A DNA stretch of 64,000 nt from Martelella mediterranea DSM 17316 (GTDB lineage: Bacteria > Pseudomonadota > Alphaproteobacteria > Rhizobiales > Rhizobiaceae). The DNA lies in NCBI RefSeq assembly GCF_002043005.1, contig NZ_CP020331.1, positions 310,001 to 374,000 on the forward strand. Direction: 5' to 3'. The position numbers and the translations under genes are program-made. Positions 25,929-34,158 of this stretch are shown piece after piece. Below the pieces are notes generated by a model, which was not told the origin of the DNA, did no database searches, and saw only the letters and a list, made by a program, of their open reading frames with translations. Every line of letters begins with the position of its first letter. The first letter of the stretch is position 1.

Positions 25929-26910
25929 GTATCAGACAGCAGTCATCATCAAAGAAGCGGGTGGTCCCGAAGTTCTCGTTGCCGAACAGGTGCCTGTCCA
26001 GAGCCCCGGCCCCGGAGAGGTGCTGATCCGGGTCTCCGCGGCCGGCGTGAACAGGCATGACGTTCACCAGCGTGCGGCAGGAAAGCACAGCGACGGCCAG
26101 GCCGTTCCCGGGCTTGAGGTCTGCGGCGAGGTCGTCGCCGCGGGCGAGGGCGTGCGCGGCGTGGCAGAAGGCGAGCGCGTCATGGCGCTGGTTCAGGGCG
26201 GCGGGTATGGCCAGTATGTCACCGCGAATGCGGGACTGGTGATGCCGGCGCCCGACACGCTTTCCGATGCCGAGGCGGCCGGCATTCCCGAGGCCGTTTT
26301 CACGACGTGGTGGAACTTCTTCAACCTCATGTCGCTTGAGAAGGACCAGTTCGCATTGTTTCACGGCGGCACCAGCGGCGTGGGCCACATCGCGCTGCAG
26401 GCCATGTCGGCGCTCGGGTATAATGTTCTGGCGACCTGCGGCAGCGAGAAGAAGGTGTCGGCCGCGCTGAATTTCGGCGCCAAAGCCGCCTTTCTCTACG
26501 ATGATCCCGACCTTGCGGACAAGGTTCTGGCCGCCACCGGCGGCAAGGGCATATCGGCGCTTCTGGACGTTTCCGCCGGCGCGCATGTGGCGCAGGACCT
26601 GAAGATGATGGCGCCGGACGGGATGATGGCGCATCTGTCCGGCGGCGGCGGCGCCTCCCTCAGCGTTCCGTTGCGCGACATCATGGCCAAGCGGATCCGT
26701 ATCACTGGTTCGCTTCTGCGCCCGCTGCCGCTGGCGCGCAAGATCGCGGTCGCGAAGATGATCCGCGCGGATGTCTGGCCGCTTCTCGGACGCCAGGTGC
26801 GACCGCAGATCGAGGGCCGGTTCGACTTCAGAAGAGCCGCCGATGCGCATCGCATGATGGAGAACAACAGCCATATCGGCAAGATCATCCTCGACGTCGT
26901 TCACGACTGA
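25915..26910 (+). CDS. NAD(P)H:quinone oxidoreductase-like, zinc-free MDR family
   Basis: Medium-chain dehydrogenase/reductase of 331 residues of the quinone-oxidoreductase (QorA) type. N-terminal GroES-like domain with EVLIRVSAAGVNRHDVHQRAAGKH and PGLEVCGEVVAAGEGV; nucleotide-binding motif FHGGTSGVGHIALQAM near residue 150; CGSEKKVSAALNFGA follows. The four-Cys structural zinc loop of alcohol dehydrogenases is missing. It may reduce quinones formed from the hydroxylated aromatic, or an enone intermediate (inference). Last gene of the four-gene run; a hairpin follows. Confidence 0.9.
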   Translation: MPHPEYQTAVIIKEAGGPEVLVAEQVPVQSPGPGEVLIRVSAAGVNRHDVHQRAAGKHSDGQAVPGLEVCGEVVAAGEGVRGVAEGERVMALVQGGGYGQYVTANAGLVMPAPDTLSDAEAAGIPEAVFTTWWNFFNLMSLEKDQFALFHGGTSGVGHIALQAMSALGYNVLATCGSEKKVSAALNFGAKAAFLYDDPDLADKVLAATGGKGISALLDVSAGAHVAQDLKMMAPDGMMAHLSGGGGASLSVPLRDIMAKRIRITGSLLRPLPLARKIAVAKMIRADVWPLLGRQVRPQIEGRFDFRRAADAHRMMENNSHIGKIILDVVHD

Positions 26911-26933
26911 CAGGCCGACGCCGATATCTCCCG

Positions 26934-26955
26934 GGCGGCGGCTCTGCCCGCCGCC
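26934..26955 (+). terminator. Hairpin after the ring-cleavage operon
   Basis: Perfect 8-bp GC stem (26934-26941 with 26948-26955) and a six-base loop, 24 bases after the quinone-reductase stop. No T-run follows, so termination would be weak or factor-dependent. Confidence 0.5.
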
Positions 26956-27094
26956 GGCATGCCGTGTTTGTGCGCCGCGCCTTTTATGGTTGATGGGTGT
27001 CTTCCCGATAGACAGGGTCAAGGCGGACTTTGATCGATCGCCCGGCTTGGCATCGCCCCCGATTTTCCCTTAATAGAGGTCGCGGACGCGAAAC

Positions 27095-27907
27095 ATGCCA
27101 CTGGACAAGCCCTGTGCTTGTGCACCCGGAGACGAGTTGAGAATGGCCACCAAAGGCGGATCACGCTACAAAAGGATTCTCGACCAGTTCACCGAAGACC
27201 GTCCGGCATGGACTGTGGCCGATCTGGCAGTGCAGCTGGAAACGGCCAGCAGCACCGTTTACAAATGGGTCGGAGAGCTTGTCGCGCTCGGTTTTCTGGA
27301 GGCCGCGCTCGATGCCCAGTATCGGCTGGGTCCGGCGTTCCTGGAGTTCGAGCGCCGTTTGCGGCGTACGGACCCGCTGTTGCGGGCGGGCGAGGTATTT
27401 CTCACGGAGCTTGTCGAAAAGTCCGGGCTCGAGTGCACGGCAATTCTGGCGCGGCTTTACGGCAACAAGGTCATGTGCGTGGCGGATGCGCACAGCGCAA
27501 ACATGCAGTTGACGAGCAGTTTCGAACGTGGCCTGCCGATGCCTTTGACGAGGAGTGCCACCTCGCGGGCCATCCTCTCCGTCATCGAGTCACGCCGCCT
27601 GAAGCGCTTCCTGCAGCGCGAAACCGAACTGAAGGGCCCGTCCCTGAGCCGGTTTCTCGAAGATGTGTTTACGGCGCGCAAACAGGGCTACTGGATCTCC
27701 CGCGGCGAGGTCGACCAGGGCGCGATCGGCATCGCCGTTCCGCTTTTCGATCGGCAATTGGGGCTCGAGGCATCGCTCAGTCTCGTGGTGAAGACCGATA
27801 ACATGACCGAGGATGCGTTCGGCGGCGTGATCGCGCTGCTGACCGAGACCGTCGAACGGATACAGGCGTTCCTGGCGCAGCATTATAAAGAGCCGGAAAC
27901 GACATAG
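27095..27907 (+). CDS. IclR-family transcriptional regulator
   Basis: IclR-type regulator of 270 residues from the ATG at 27095, or 254 from the ATG at 27143 (MATKGGSRYKRIL), which begins closer to the HTH; neither has a clear ribosome site. HTH about 25-75 (YKRILDQF, VADLAVQLETASSTVYKWVGELVALGFL), then the IclR effector domain (about 90-262: LPMPLTRSATSRAILSVI, FTARKQGYWISRGEVDQGAIGIAVPLFD). It follows the four-gene ring-cleavage run in the same direction and converges with a VOC gene. Likely regulator of the adjacent aromatic genes (inference). Confidence 0.88.
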   Translation: MPLDKPCACAPGDELRMATKGGSRYKRILDQFTEDRPAWTVADLAVQLETASSTVYKWVGELVALGFLEAALDAQYRLGPAFLEFERRLRRTDPLLRAGEVFLTELVEKSGLECTAILARLYGNKVMCVADAHSANMQLTSSFERGLPMPLTRSATSRAILSVIESRRLKRFLQRETELKGPSLSRFLEDVFTARKQGYWISRGEVDQGAIGIAVPLFDRQLGLEASLSLVVKTDNMTEDAFGGVIALLTETVERIQAFLAQHYKEPETT

Positions 27908-27915
27908 CGATTTCA

Positions 27916-27942
27916 GGGTTGCGGCTCCAAGGGCGGCAACCC
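27916..27942. terminator. Convergent hairpin between IclR and VOC genes
   Basis: GGGTTGC (27916-27922) pairs with GCAACCC (27936-27942) across a 13-base loop, in the 48-base gap between the two convergent stop codons. Confidence 0.45.
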
Positions 27943-27955
27943 CGAAAACACAGTG

Positions 27956-28822
27956 TTATGATCGCAGAATGGCCTTGCCCCAGGTGTTCAGCGAGCGTGC
28001 TTCGTGGGGCCAGTCTTCGCATGGGCGATCATGAATGACTTCAAGTTCGGCGGAGATTTCGATCCAGTTGCCATCCGGGTCCGCGATGAACGCAAAAAGA
28101 TTGTGGCCGGGTCCATGCCGACCCGGCCCCCACATAAGCTGAATTCCCTTGCTGGCGAAATGCTCGCACCAGTCGCGCAGGTAGCTCCATTCGCCGGCTT
28201 CGTAGGAATGGTGATCCATGCCCGTGCGGTCGCCGTCAAAGGCGGCGATGGTGTGGTGCTCGTGATTGGACGTCACGAAGATTGTGGCGATTGATCCGTC
28301 GTCGCGCACGACACGGTCAACCATGCGGAAGCCGAGCTTCTTGTGATAGAATTCATAGAAGCCCTCGATATTCTGCGTCCGGTAGGTCATGTGCTGAACG
28401 GGCCCCCAGATGGGGGCTGCGGCGTTCGCGCGCGGCCAGCCCATCGTCTTCACATAAGCGGCTTTCGACAGTCCGAACACGACGAGATGGCCGTCGTAAT
28501 CGCGCACAGCAAAGGCGCCGTCCTCGAAATAGGGAGACGGGTTGTCGAGGATTTCCACGCTCTGCGAGCGGGCGCGCTCGCGTATCATCTCCAGCCCATC
28601 GGCGTCGCGCACCGCCAGGCCGGAAAATCCGAGCTTCTTGTCCTCCCCTTTCAGTACGATCATGCGGCGGGCCGGCCCTTCGCAACGCCACTGGGTCTCG
28701 GAGATCTTCTCGACCTCCATCTGCATGGCGTCGCCGTAGAACGCGGCGAGCCTCTCCGGGTTCGCGCTCTCGAATGCGACGTGGTGAAGATATGCGCCGG
28801 CTTGGGCGACGGTATCGGGCAT
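27956..28822 (-). CDS. VOC-family extradiol dioxygenase-like protein
   Basis: Two-domain VOC protein of 288 residues. In the C-terminal half the type I extradiol pattern is present: ligands H144 (GPVQHMTY), H204 or H205 (GMDHHSYE) and E255 (NWIEISAE), with histidines in NHEHHTIA (189-190) and WGPGRHGPGHN (236, 240). The start at 28822 follows GAGGAGAGCACAA; five more codons are open upstream. It resembles 2,3-dihydroxy-p-cumate/catechol-type dioxygenases in general plan, but the substrate is unknown. Divergent from the RraA/hydroxylase genes across a long inverted repeat. Confidence 0.85.
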   Translation of the reverse strand: MPDTVAQAGAYLHHVAFESANPERLAAFYGDAMQMEVEKISETQWRCEGPARRMIVLKGEDKKLGFSGLAVRDADGLEMIRERARSQSVEILDNPSPYFEDGAFAVRDYDGHLVVFGLSKAAYVKTMGWPRANAAAPIWGPVQHMTYRTQNIEGFYEFYHKKLGFRMVDRVVRDDGSIATIFVTSNHEHHTIAAFDGDRTGMDHHSYEAGEWSYLRDWCEHFASKGIQLMWGPGRHGPGHNLFAFIADPDGNWIEISAELEVIHDRPCEDWPHEARSLNTWGKAILRS

Positions 28823-28847
28823 TTGTGCTCTCCTCAAAGTTTTTACG

Positions 28848-28880
28848 TTGCAATATTATCTTAAAAAGAGAATACTGCAA
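28848..28880. promoter_or_regulatory. 33-bp imperfect palindrome, candidate IclR operator
   Basis: Two 15-base arms (28848-28862 and 28866-28880), identical at 13 positions as inverted repeats, around AAA. Outer halves read TTGCA and TGCAA. It lies between divergent genes (VOC start 28822, RraA-type start 28980) in an AT-rich promoter zone, a good place for the MhpR-like regulator encoded downstream. Confidence 0.65.
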
Positions 28881-28979
28881 ATAAATTGACGGGTGGGGAG
28901 CAAATCCTCGATGCGCGAGACGTGTAAGGGGCATCCCGGTCGCAAACGTCGCAACGCGGAAAGCAGGAGGGGCAAAGCC

Positions 28980-29567
28980 TTGAAGAATAGCGAAGGGAAC
29001 TTTCGCGCGGAGACACCCGCCGTTCGCCGGGCAACGGGCGCATCAGACCCCGAACCGGCAATCAGCTGCGCCGATATATACGATACATTTCATGCAGAGC
29101 TGGGTGTCTGCAGTCTCCAGTTCAGAAGTCTTGGAAAGCGGGAGGCTTTCTTCGGGCCGGCGGAGACGGTCGCGACATTCGAGGATCATACGCCGGTTCT
29201 CAAATGCGTTTCCGCTGTCGGCAACGGCCGTGTCCTCGTGGTGGACGGGCGGGGATCGCTGACGACCGGTGTGATGGGCGACCGACTTGCGGAAATGGCG
29301 AGGATGAATGGCTGGGCCGGCGTCGTGATCAACGGCGCGGTTCGCGACAGCGCGGCCATCGACGCCATGGCGTTTGGCGTGAAGGCGCTCGGCGCGACGG
29401 CAAGGCGGAGCTGGCAGGCGTCCTCGGGCAGGTTCGGCGGACAACTGCGCTTTGGCGATATCACCATTGATCGTGGCGACTGGATATATGCAGATCGGGA
29501 TGCGGTGCTGGTCAGCAGATCGGAGCTGGACATGACCCTCGTAAAGGGCGCCGCGGTGGCGGAATGA
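28980..29567 (+). CDS. RraA-family protein, probable 4-hydroxy-4-methyl-2-oxoglutarate-type aldolase
   Basis: RraA/HMG-aldolase family, 195 residues from a TTG at 28980. That start is chosen because AGGAGGGG stands seven bases before it, while the upstream ATGs (28893, 28911) have no such site and would add a low-complexity basic tail. Core motifs: VVDGRGSLTTGVMGDRLAEM, NGWAGVVINGAVRDSAAID (the R-D pair used for substrate and metal) and GDWIYADRDAVLV. In protocatechuate, gallate and related meta pathways this enzyme splits a C-C bond to give pyruvate. The ring-cleavage neighbours favour the aldolase role over RNase E inhibition (inference). Confidence 0.85.
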   Translation: MKNSEGNFRAETPAVRRATGASDPEPAISCADIYDTFHAELGVCSLQFRSLGKREAFFGPAETVATFEDHTPVLKCVSAVGNGRVLVVDGRGSLTTGVMGDRLAEMARMNGWAGVVINGAVRDSAAIDAMAFGVKALGATARRSWQASSGRFGGQLRFGDITIDRGDWIYADRDAVLVSRSELDMTLVKGAAVAE

Positions 29568-29687
29568 GATGCCGATGAAGCCGGAAAGGCGCAATGTGAG
29601 GGAGGCTCCTGACCTTTCAGGAGAAACGGGCCGCCGCGCCGCGCAGACCAAGGCGCGGTGACAGCGCGGCGCCAGGGAGGATTCCAC

Positions 29688-31331
29688 GTGACTACGGGTA
29701 GCAACATGACTGAAACGATTGAGACCGACGTGCTGATTGTCGGCGCGGGACCGGTGGGCCTGTCGCTGGCCAACGAGTTGGGATACCGCGCGGTCGATTA
29801 TATCCTTGTGGAAGAGGGGGAGGGGAAGATCTTCTTCCCGGCCGGCGAGAATATCTTTTCCCGCACGATGGAGCATCTGCGCCGCTGGGGCATTGCCGAT
29901 CGCGTGCGCTTCGGTGACGCGATATCGCCTGACTATCCCCGCAATATGGGGTTCTGCACCACGCTGGAGGGCTGGCCTCTGGCGCTTTTCCCGGGGGTCT
30001 CAAACGCCGAAGCCCCCCGAAAAGACATCCATTCGCCGGAAGGCGGGTTCTTCTATCCCAAGAAAGGGTTCGATCCTGCGCTTCGTGAGGCCGCTGAAGA
30101 AAAGGGCGGCGATTTGCGATATGGCCACAGGCTGATTTCATTCGATCAGGACTCAGACTATGTGACGAGCACCGTCGAAGACCTGCAAACTGGGGAAAGG
30201 CGTCAGATACGCAGCCGGTATCTTGCGGCATGTGACGGCGCGCGCAGCACGGTCCGCAAACAGCTTGGCATCAGCTACATCGGAAGCTTCGGCGAAGGCT
30301 TCAACTTTGCGGTCTATTTCCGCTGCCAGGGTCTGGGAGACAAACTCAGCCGCTTGTTCGGGCGCAAGATGGCGCAGGTGCATACCGTGTGCCACGCCAA
30401 CCGCGCCTATATCACGGCGGTTGACGGCCGGGATGAATGGCGGTTCTCCATGTACACCGAAGAAAAGCGGGATTTCGACCCGAGAGACGTGGTGGCCGCG
30501 GTCATCGGCCCGGAGCTCGCCTTCGAGGTGATCCAGGCCCAGCCCTGGACGGGGCACCGCGTGGTAGCGGAGCGCTATCGCGATAATCGCGCGTTTCTGC
30601 TGGGCGATGCAAATCATCTGCGCTGGCCGAAGGGCGGTTTCGGCGCCAATACGGGCATCGGCGATGCCGTGGACCTGGGCTGGAAGCTTGCCGCGCGATT
30701 GCAGGGATGGGGCGGAGAGGTCCTGTTGGACAGCTATGAGACCGAACGGCGGCCGATCGCCATACGCAATACCAACGAGGCGGCCAACAACCGGGTGTTC
30801 GACAACATGATCGCGTCGGAGCCGCAAGTGGAAGAGGCCGGCGAAGAAGGCGCGGAAGTGCGCCAGCGCTTGAGAGATCGTCTCTTTGCCCTGCGCTACC
30901 GGGAGTTCGCGACAGCCGGCATACAATTGGGACACCGCTATCGCCAATCGCCGGTCTGCGTTCCGGATAACAGTCTGGAACCGCCGGACGATCACATGCT
31001 CTATCGCCCGTCAACATATCCCGGCGGCCGGGCGCCGCATGCCTGGATGAATGATGGTCGTTCCACGCTCGACCTGTTCGGCAAGGCTTATATCCTGATG
31101 GTCTTCGGCACTGTAGCGGGAACCGATGCGTTTCTGGCCGAAGCCAGACGAATGGGCATACCTGCCGGCATGCATCTGATCGAGGAGGAAGAAATCGGCG
31201 CGCTCTACGAAAAGCCGCTGGTGCTGGTGCGGCCGGACGGGCATGTCTGCTGGCGCGGCGAAGGGGTTCCCGAAGCAATGACGGAATTGTGGAGCACGGT
31301 TGCGGGCCGGCGTTGCGCCGAGGAACCATAA
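29688..31331 (+). CDS. FAD-dependent aromatic hydroxylase (MhpA-like)
   Basis: Second group A flavoprotein monooxygenase of the island, 547 residues. FAD motif IVGAGPVGLSLANELGYRAV (near residue 17), CDGARSTVRKQLGISY near 180, and the GD motif LLGDANHLRWPKGGFGANTG near 305. The C-terminal thioredoxin-like region ends ALYEKPLVLVRPDGHVCWRGEG. The GTG at 29688 is preferred: AGGGAGG lies seven bases upstream, whereas the ATG at 29706 has none. It is only distantly similar to the hydroxylase at 24189, so it is not a recent duplicate. The MhpR-like regulator follows downstream in the same direction. Confidence 0.9.
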   Translation: MTTGSNMTETIETDVLIVGAGPVGLSLANELGYRAVDYILVEEGEGKIFFPAGENIFSRTMEHLRRWGIADRVRFGDAISPDYPRNMGFCTTLEGWPLALFPGVSNAEAPRKDIHSPEGGFFYPKKGFDPALREAAEEKGGDLRYGHRLISFDQDSDYVTSTVEDLQTGERRQIRSRYLAACDGARSTVRKQLGISYIGSFGEGFNFAVYFRCQGLGDKLSRLFGRKMAQVHTVCHANRAYITAVDGRDEWRFSMYTEEKRDFDPRDVVAAVIGPELAFEVIQAQPWTGHRVVAERYRDNRAFLLGDANHLRWPKGGFGANTGIGDAVDLGWKLAARLQGWGGEVLLDSYETERRPIAIRNTNEAANNRVFDNMIASEPQVEEAGEEGAEVRQRLRDRLFALRYREFATAGIQLGHRYRQSPVCVPDNSLEPPDDHMLYRPSTYPGGRAPHAWMNDGRSTLDLFGKAYILMVFGTVAGTDAFLAEARRMGIPAGMHLIEEEEIGALYEKPLVLVRPDGHVCWRGEGVPEAMTELWSTVAGRRCAEEP

Positions 31332-31482
31332 ATGCGCCGCAGGCGCGCCTGCTTTTGTCCGGTGCCGTCCTGAAGTTCGGGAACCGGCGGATCGCCGCGC
31401 CAAACCTTTACCGTGGCCACCGCCCATGCGATATCTCGTCTGGAAGCGGCCGATCTCCACAACGCGCGGGTCTGTAGCAAAG

Positions 31483-32277
31483 ATGAGCCAACTCAATCAC
31501 GTGCGATCGTTGCAGCGCGGTATCGCGATCCTACAGATCATAAACCAGAAGAACGGCCTGAAGGCCGCTGAAATCGCCGCGATCGCGGACATCCCGCGGC
31601 CGACCGTCTATCGGCTTCTGGAAACGCTGGAGCAGATGCGCCTGATCGTGAAGGATCAGACAAGCGACAGCTGGCGTGTTGCCATTCACGCGAAATCGCT
31701 TAGCTCCGGTTTCCGCGACGAGGACTGGGTCATTCAGACCGCGGTACCCGAGATGGTGCGGCTGGGTCGTCAGGTTCTGTGGCCGCTCGATCTGGTCGCA
31801 TTTCGCAACTCCGTCATGGAAATTCGGGAATCAACGCATAATTTCAGCCCGTATTCCCTGGATCACGGCATGGTTGGCCTGGGCCTGCCCGTGCTGGGCA
31901 GTTCCAGCGGGCGCGCCTATCTGGCCTTCTCTCCGGATGACGAACGGGAGCATGTTCTGGCCGGCCTGAGCGTTGAGCTGGGCGTTGAGCCGCCTTTCGT
32001 GACCGTGGACGGCCCATTGGAAAAGATACTGGGAGAATGCAGAGATCTGGGGGTCGGGTTTCGTCGCGAGGGCTTTCGCAGCGGAACCATGAGCATCTCC
32101 GCTCCGGTGGTTTTCAGAAAGCGCGTGATCGCATGCCTGACGATGGTCTGGATCAAGTCGGCGCTGAGCTTTGAATCAGCCGTGGCCAGCTATCGCGAAC
32201 CGCTCATCGAAGCCGCCAACAGGATCTCCGCCCAGGTCGAGAATCTCGAATACGAGATCGAGGAACTCGGCGATTGA
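31483..32277 (+). CDS. IclR-family regulator, MhpR-like
   Basis: IclR regulator of 264 residues. HTH about 5-55 (VRSLQRGIAILQIINQKNG, IAAIADIPRPTVYRLLETLEQMRLI). The stretch SLSSGFRDEDWVIQTAVPEM through QVLWPLDL and IRESTHNFSPYSLDHGMVGL resembles E. coli MhpR, activator of the 3-hydroxyphenylpropionate pathway, which agrees with two MhpA-type hydroxylases and extradiol enzymes nearby. The ATG at 31483 is chosen because the HTH begins just after it; the open frame upstream is low-complexity. Convergent with the GST gene across a strong hairpin. Confidence 0.88.
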   Translation: MSQLNHVRSLQRGIAILQIINQKNGLKAAEIAAIADIPRPTVYRLLETLEQMRLIVKDQTSDSWRVAIHAKSLSSGFRDEDWVIQTAVPEMVRLGRQVLWPLDLVAFRNSVMEIRESTHNFSPYSLDHGMVGLGLPVLGSSSGRAYLAFSPDDEREHVLAGLSVELGVEPPFVTVDGPLEKILGECRDLGVGFRREGFRSGTMSISAPVVFRKRVIACLTMVWIKSALSFESAVASYREPLIEAANRISAQVENLEYEIEELGD

Positions 32278-32325
32278 TCTCTCTTGCCTGCATGCGCTTT
32301 CTGCCGGCGCGCAAGAGGAGGTGGT

Positions 32326-32354
32326 GCTGCCCCCAATATCAAAACGGGGGCAGC
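32326..32354. terminator. Bidirectional hairpin between MhpR-like and GST genes
   Basis: Perfect 9-bp stem GCTGCCCCC / GGGGGCAGC (32326-32334 and 32346-32354), loop of 11 bases, in the 88-base convergent gap. Confidence 0.7.
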
Positions 32355-32365
32355 GGCCGAACGCT

Positions 32366-33031
32366 TCAGAGTTTCGATGCGTCGATATTCAGCTTGTTGT
32401 CCGTGACAGCCGCCCGCTCACGCGCCAGCGCGCGCTGGAACGAAGGGCGCGCGCGAACGCGCTCGGCATGGGCAGCCAGAGCGGGATAGTCCTCCATGTT
32501 GAACGCGCCCTTGGCCGCCGTGGAGAACACCCAGTATAGATAGACATCGACGATCGACCATTGCTCGCCGTACCACCATGTGGACTTCGACAGCGTTTTT
32601 TCTACGAAGCTCGCTTCCTTGTTCAACTTCTCCAAGCCGTCCTCCGCAATGCCGCTGACATCGCCCTTGGTCCATTTCTTCGGATTTCGGATCTGGCGGA
32701 CCATGGGATGCAGCATGCTGGCGCACCAGGCAAGGTCGCTCAGCCCGCGGGCATCATCAAAAAGGTCGCCGCTGCGCGGCAACAGGCCCGCGTCGGGGAG
32801 GCTCTGATGCAGGTAGAACAGAATTGCCGGATTCTCGGTCAGGGTCTTGCCGTCAACCGAGAGTGCCGGAACCTTCGCCTTCCGGTTCTGCGCAATGTAG
32901 TCAGGGCTATATTGCTGGTCCGCGCGGATATCGATCCAGCGATCGAGATAGGGCGCACCAGCCTCCTCGAGCGCTGTCAACGTTACGCGTGAGCACGCGC
33001 CAGGATAGGCATATAGTACGGTTTGGCTCAT
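32366..33031 (-). CDS. Glutathione S-transferase
   Basis: Soluble GST of 221 residues. N-terminal thioredoxin fold (about 1-78) with YAYPGACSRVTLTALEEAG, where the Ser/Cys position of bacterial GSTs is occupied by C13-S14, the cis-Pro in AKVPALSVDGKTLTEN, and the glutathione-binding ENPAILFYL. The C-terminal helical domain has WSIVDVYLYWVFSTAAKG (N-capping SIVD box). Candidate roles are maleylpyruvate-type isomerisation, ring-cleavage product isomerisation or detoxification. GAGGAGGAAACC precedes the ATG. A TGGCATGCCA palindrome lies about 105 bases upstream, linking it to the FCD regulator. Confidence 0.92.
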   Translation of the reverse strand: MSQTVLYAYPGACSRVTLTALEEAGAPYLDRWIDIRADQQYSPDYIAQNRKAKVPALSVDGKTLTENPAILFYLHQSLPDAGLLPRSGDLFDDARGLSDLAWCASMLHPMVRQIRNPKKWTKGDVSGIAEDGLEKLNKEASFVEKTLSKSTWWYGEQWSIVDVYLYWVFSTAAKGAFNMEDYPALAAHAERVRARPSFQRALARERAAVTDNKLNIDASKL

Positions 33032-33135
33032 GGTTTCCTCCTCTGGCCGCGAATATGTCGCATGGATAGTAGAGATTGGTGGGCGGGTGTTTCGCGCGTC
33101 CCGTGTGTTGTGAACCCGGTCGGCCGGTCATTGGC

Positions 33136-33145
33136 TGGCATGCCA
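33136..33145. promoter_or_regulatory. Palindrome TGGCATGCCA, site A
   Basis: Perfect 10-bp palindrome, embedded in TGGCATGCCAAA, in the gap between the FCD gene stop (33186) and the GST start (33031). Two related sites lie in the FCD/TRAP control region, so GST probably belongs to the same regulon. Confidence 0.6.
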
Positions 33146-33185
33146 AATCATTGGCCTCGATCAGGCAGCGGCGTATAGGCCCGGT

Positions 33186-33971
33186 TCAGCGCGCCAGAGT
33201 CCGCACATTGGCTGCGGTCGGCAACATTTCTCGTCCCTGAAGATCGCTCTCGAATATCTCGCGCACCCGGTCCCTGACCGTATAGCCATGTTCGACCATC
33301 AGGCCTTCCGCGCGGGAGGATTGCCCCTTGCGGACCGCGCCATAGATTGCCTTGTGCTGGACATGGGCCTCCTCCATTCGAGCCAGCCCGTCCCGGTCCT
33401 TCTTCACCGTAAAAAGAAAGGTCGCCGGTGATACGAGCGGCATGCGGCTGATATTCGCATAGACCTTGCTGAGCGTTGAGCGATGGGCGGCATGGATGAT
33501 GTTGAGGTGGAATTTCTCGTTCGCCCGTGTCCATCGCGAAAGCTTCTCGGCCGACGTGCCGGCGCCCGACAACAGATCCTCACACTCGGCAATGGATTCC
33601 TCAAAGACCTCCATGCCTCTGCCGGCCAGATGTCCTTCTTCCATTGCGGTGCGGATGGCGAGGCCCTCAAGCGCGGCGCGGACGTCGTAGGCCGACAGGA
33701 TATCGTCGACAGTGAACTCGCAAACTGTGAACCCTCTGTTCGGGTGGCCCTCAACGAGACCATCCGCCTCCAGCATGCCCAGGGCAACGCGCACCGGGGT
33801 GCGCGAAACGCCGAATGTTTCGGCAATGTCGCGCTCTTGCACGCGTTTGCCGGCCTGCAGTTCGCCACCCAATATCATTTCGCGCAGTTTCTGCGCCACG
33901 ATTTCGGTGTTTGTGAGCGTTCCAGTGCGAAGCTGAAGTTTGCTCTGAGACTCTGTGTTCGAATGTGCCAC
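33186..33971 (-). CDS. GntR-family regulator, FCD subfamily
   Basis: FCD-type GntR regulator of 261 residues. Winged HTH about 18-85 (EIVAQKLREMILGGELQAGKRV, IAETFGVSRTPVRVALGML, PNRGFTVCEF) and FCD domain about 95-235 with metal-site histidines in NEKFHLNII, HVQHKAIYGAV and MVEHGYTV. It uses a GTG start at 33971 (MAHSNTESQ) with TGGAG upstream; the first ATG downstream would cut into the HTH. Divergent from the second TRAP operon and upstream of GST; TGGCATGCCA-type palindromes flank it on both sides. Confidence 0.92.
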   Translation of the reverse strand: MAHSNTESQSKLQLRTGTLTNTEIVAQKLREMILGGELQAGKRVQERDIAETFGVSRTPVRVALGMLEADGLVEGHPNRGFTVCEFTVDDILSAYDVRAALEGLAIRTAMEEGHLAGRGMEVFEESIAECEDLLSGAGTSAEKLSRWTRANEKFHLNIIHAAHRSTLSKVYANISRMPLVSPATFLFTVKKDRDGLARMEEAHVQHKAIYGAVRKGQSSRAEGLMVEHGYTVRDRVREIFESDLQGREMLPTAANVRTLAR

Positions 33972-34086
33972 CTAACACTCCAGTGATCCAGACCTCGCCT
34001 TGTACATCAATTCCGGCCTCTTGGGAGCGCGGGAACTGTTGTGGACAGCGCAAGTCGGCCTCGTGTATCCGACGCTTTCGACAAAA

Positions 34087-34096
34087 TAGCATGCCA
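34087..34096. promoter_or_regulatory. Palindrome-like site TAGCATGCCA, site B
   Basis: One mismatch from TGGCATGCCA, 116 bases upstream of the FCD regulator start. Together with site C it brackets an AT-rich divergent promoter zone (34097-34148). Confidence 0.5.
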
Positions 34097-34148
34097 TTTT
34101 GCAAAAAATCAATAATTCTCTTTGAATTTTGCCATTGATCAATTAGTT

Positions 34149-34158
34149 TGGCATGCCA
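34149..34158. promoter_or_regulatory. Palindrome TGGCATGCCA, site C
   Basis: Perfect copy, in the context TTTGGCATGCCAGAA, 254 bases before dctP. The DNA from 34160 to 34411 contains no credible gene; it is probably a long leader of the TRAP operon, with an ATTCTGC/GCAGAAT inverted pair near 34338-34374. Confidence 0.6.
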
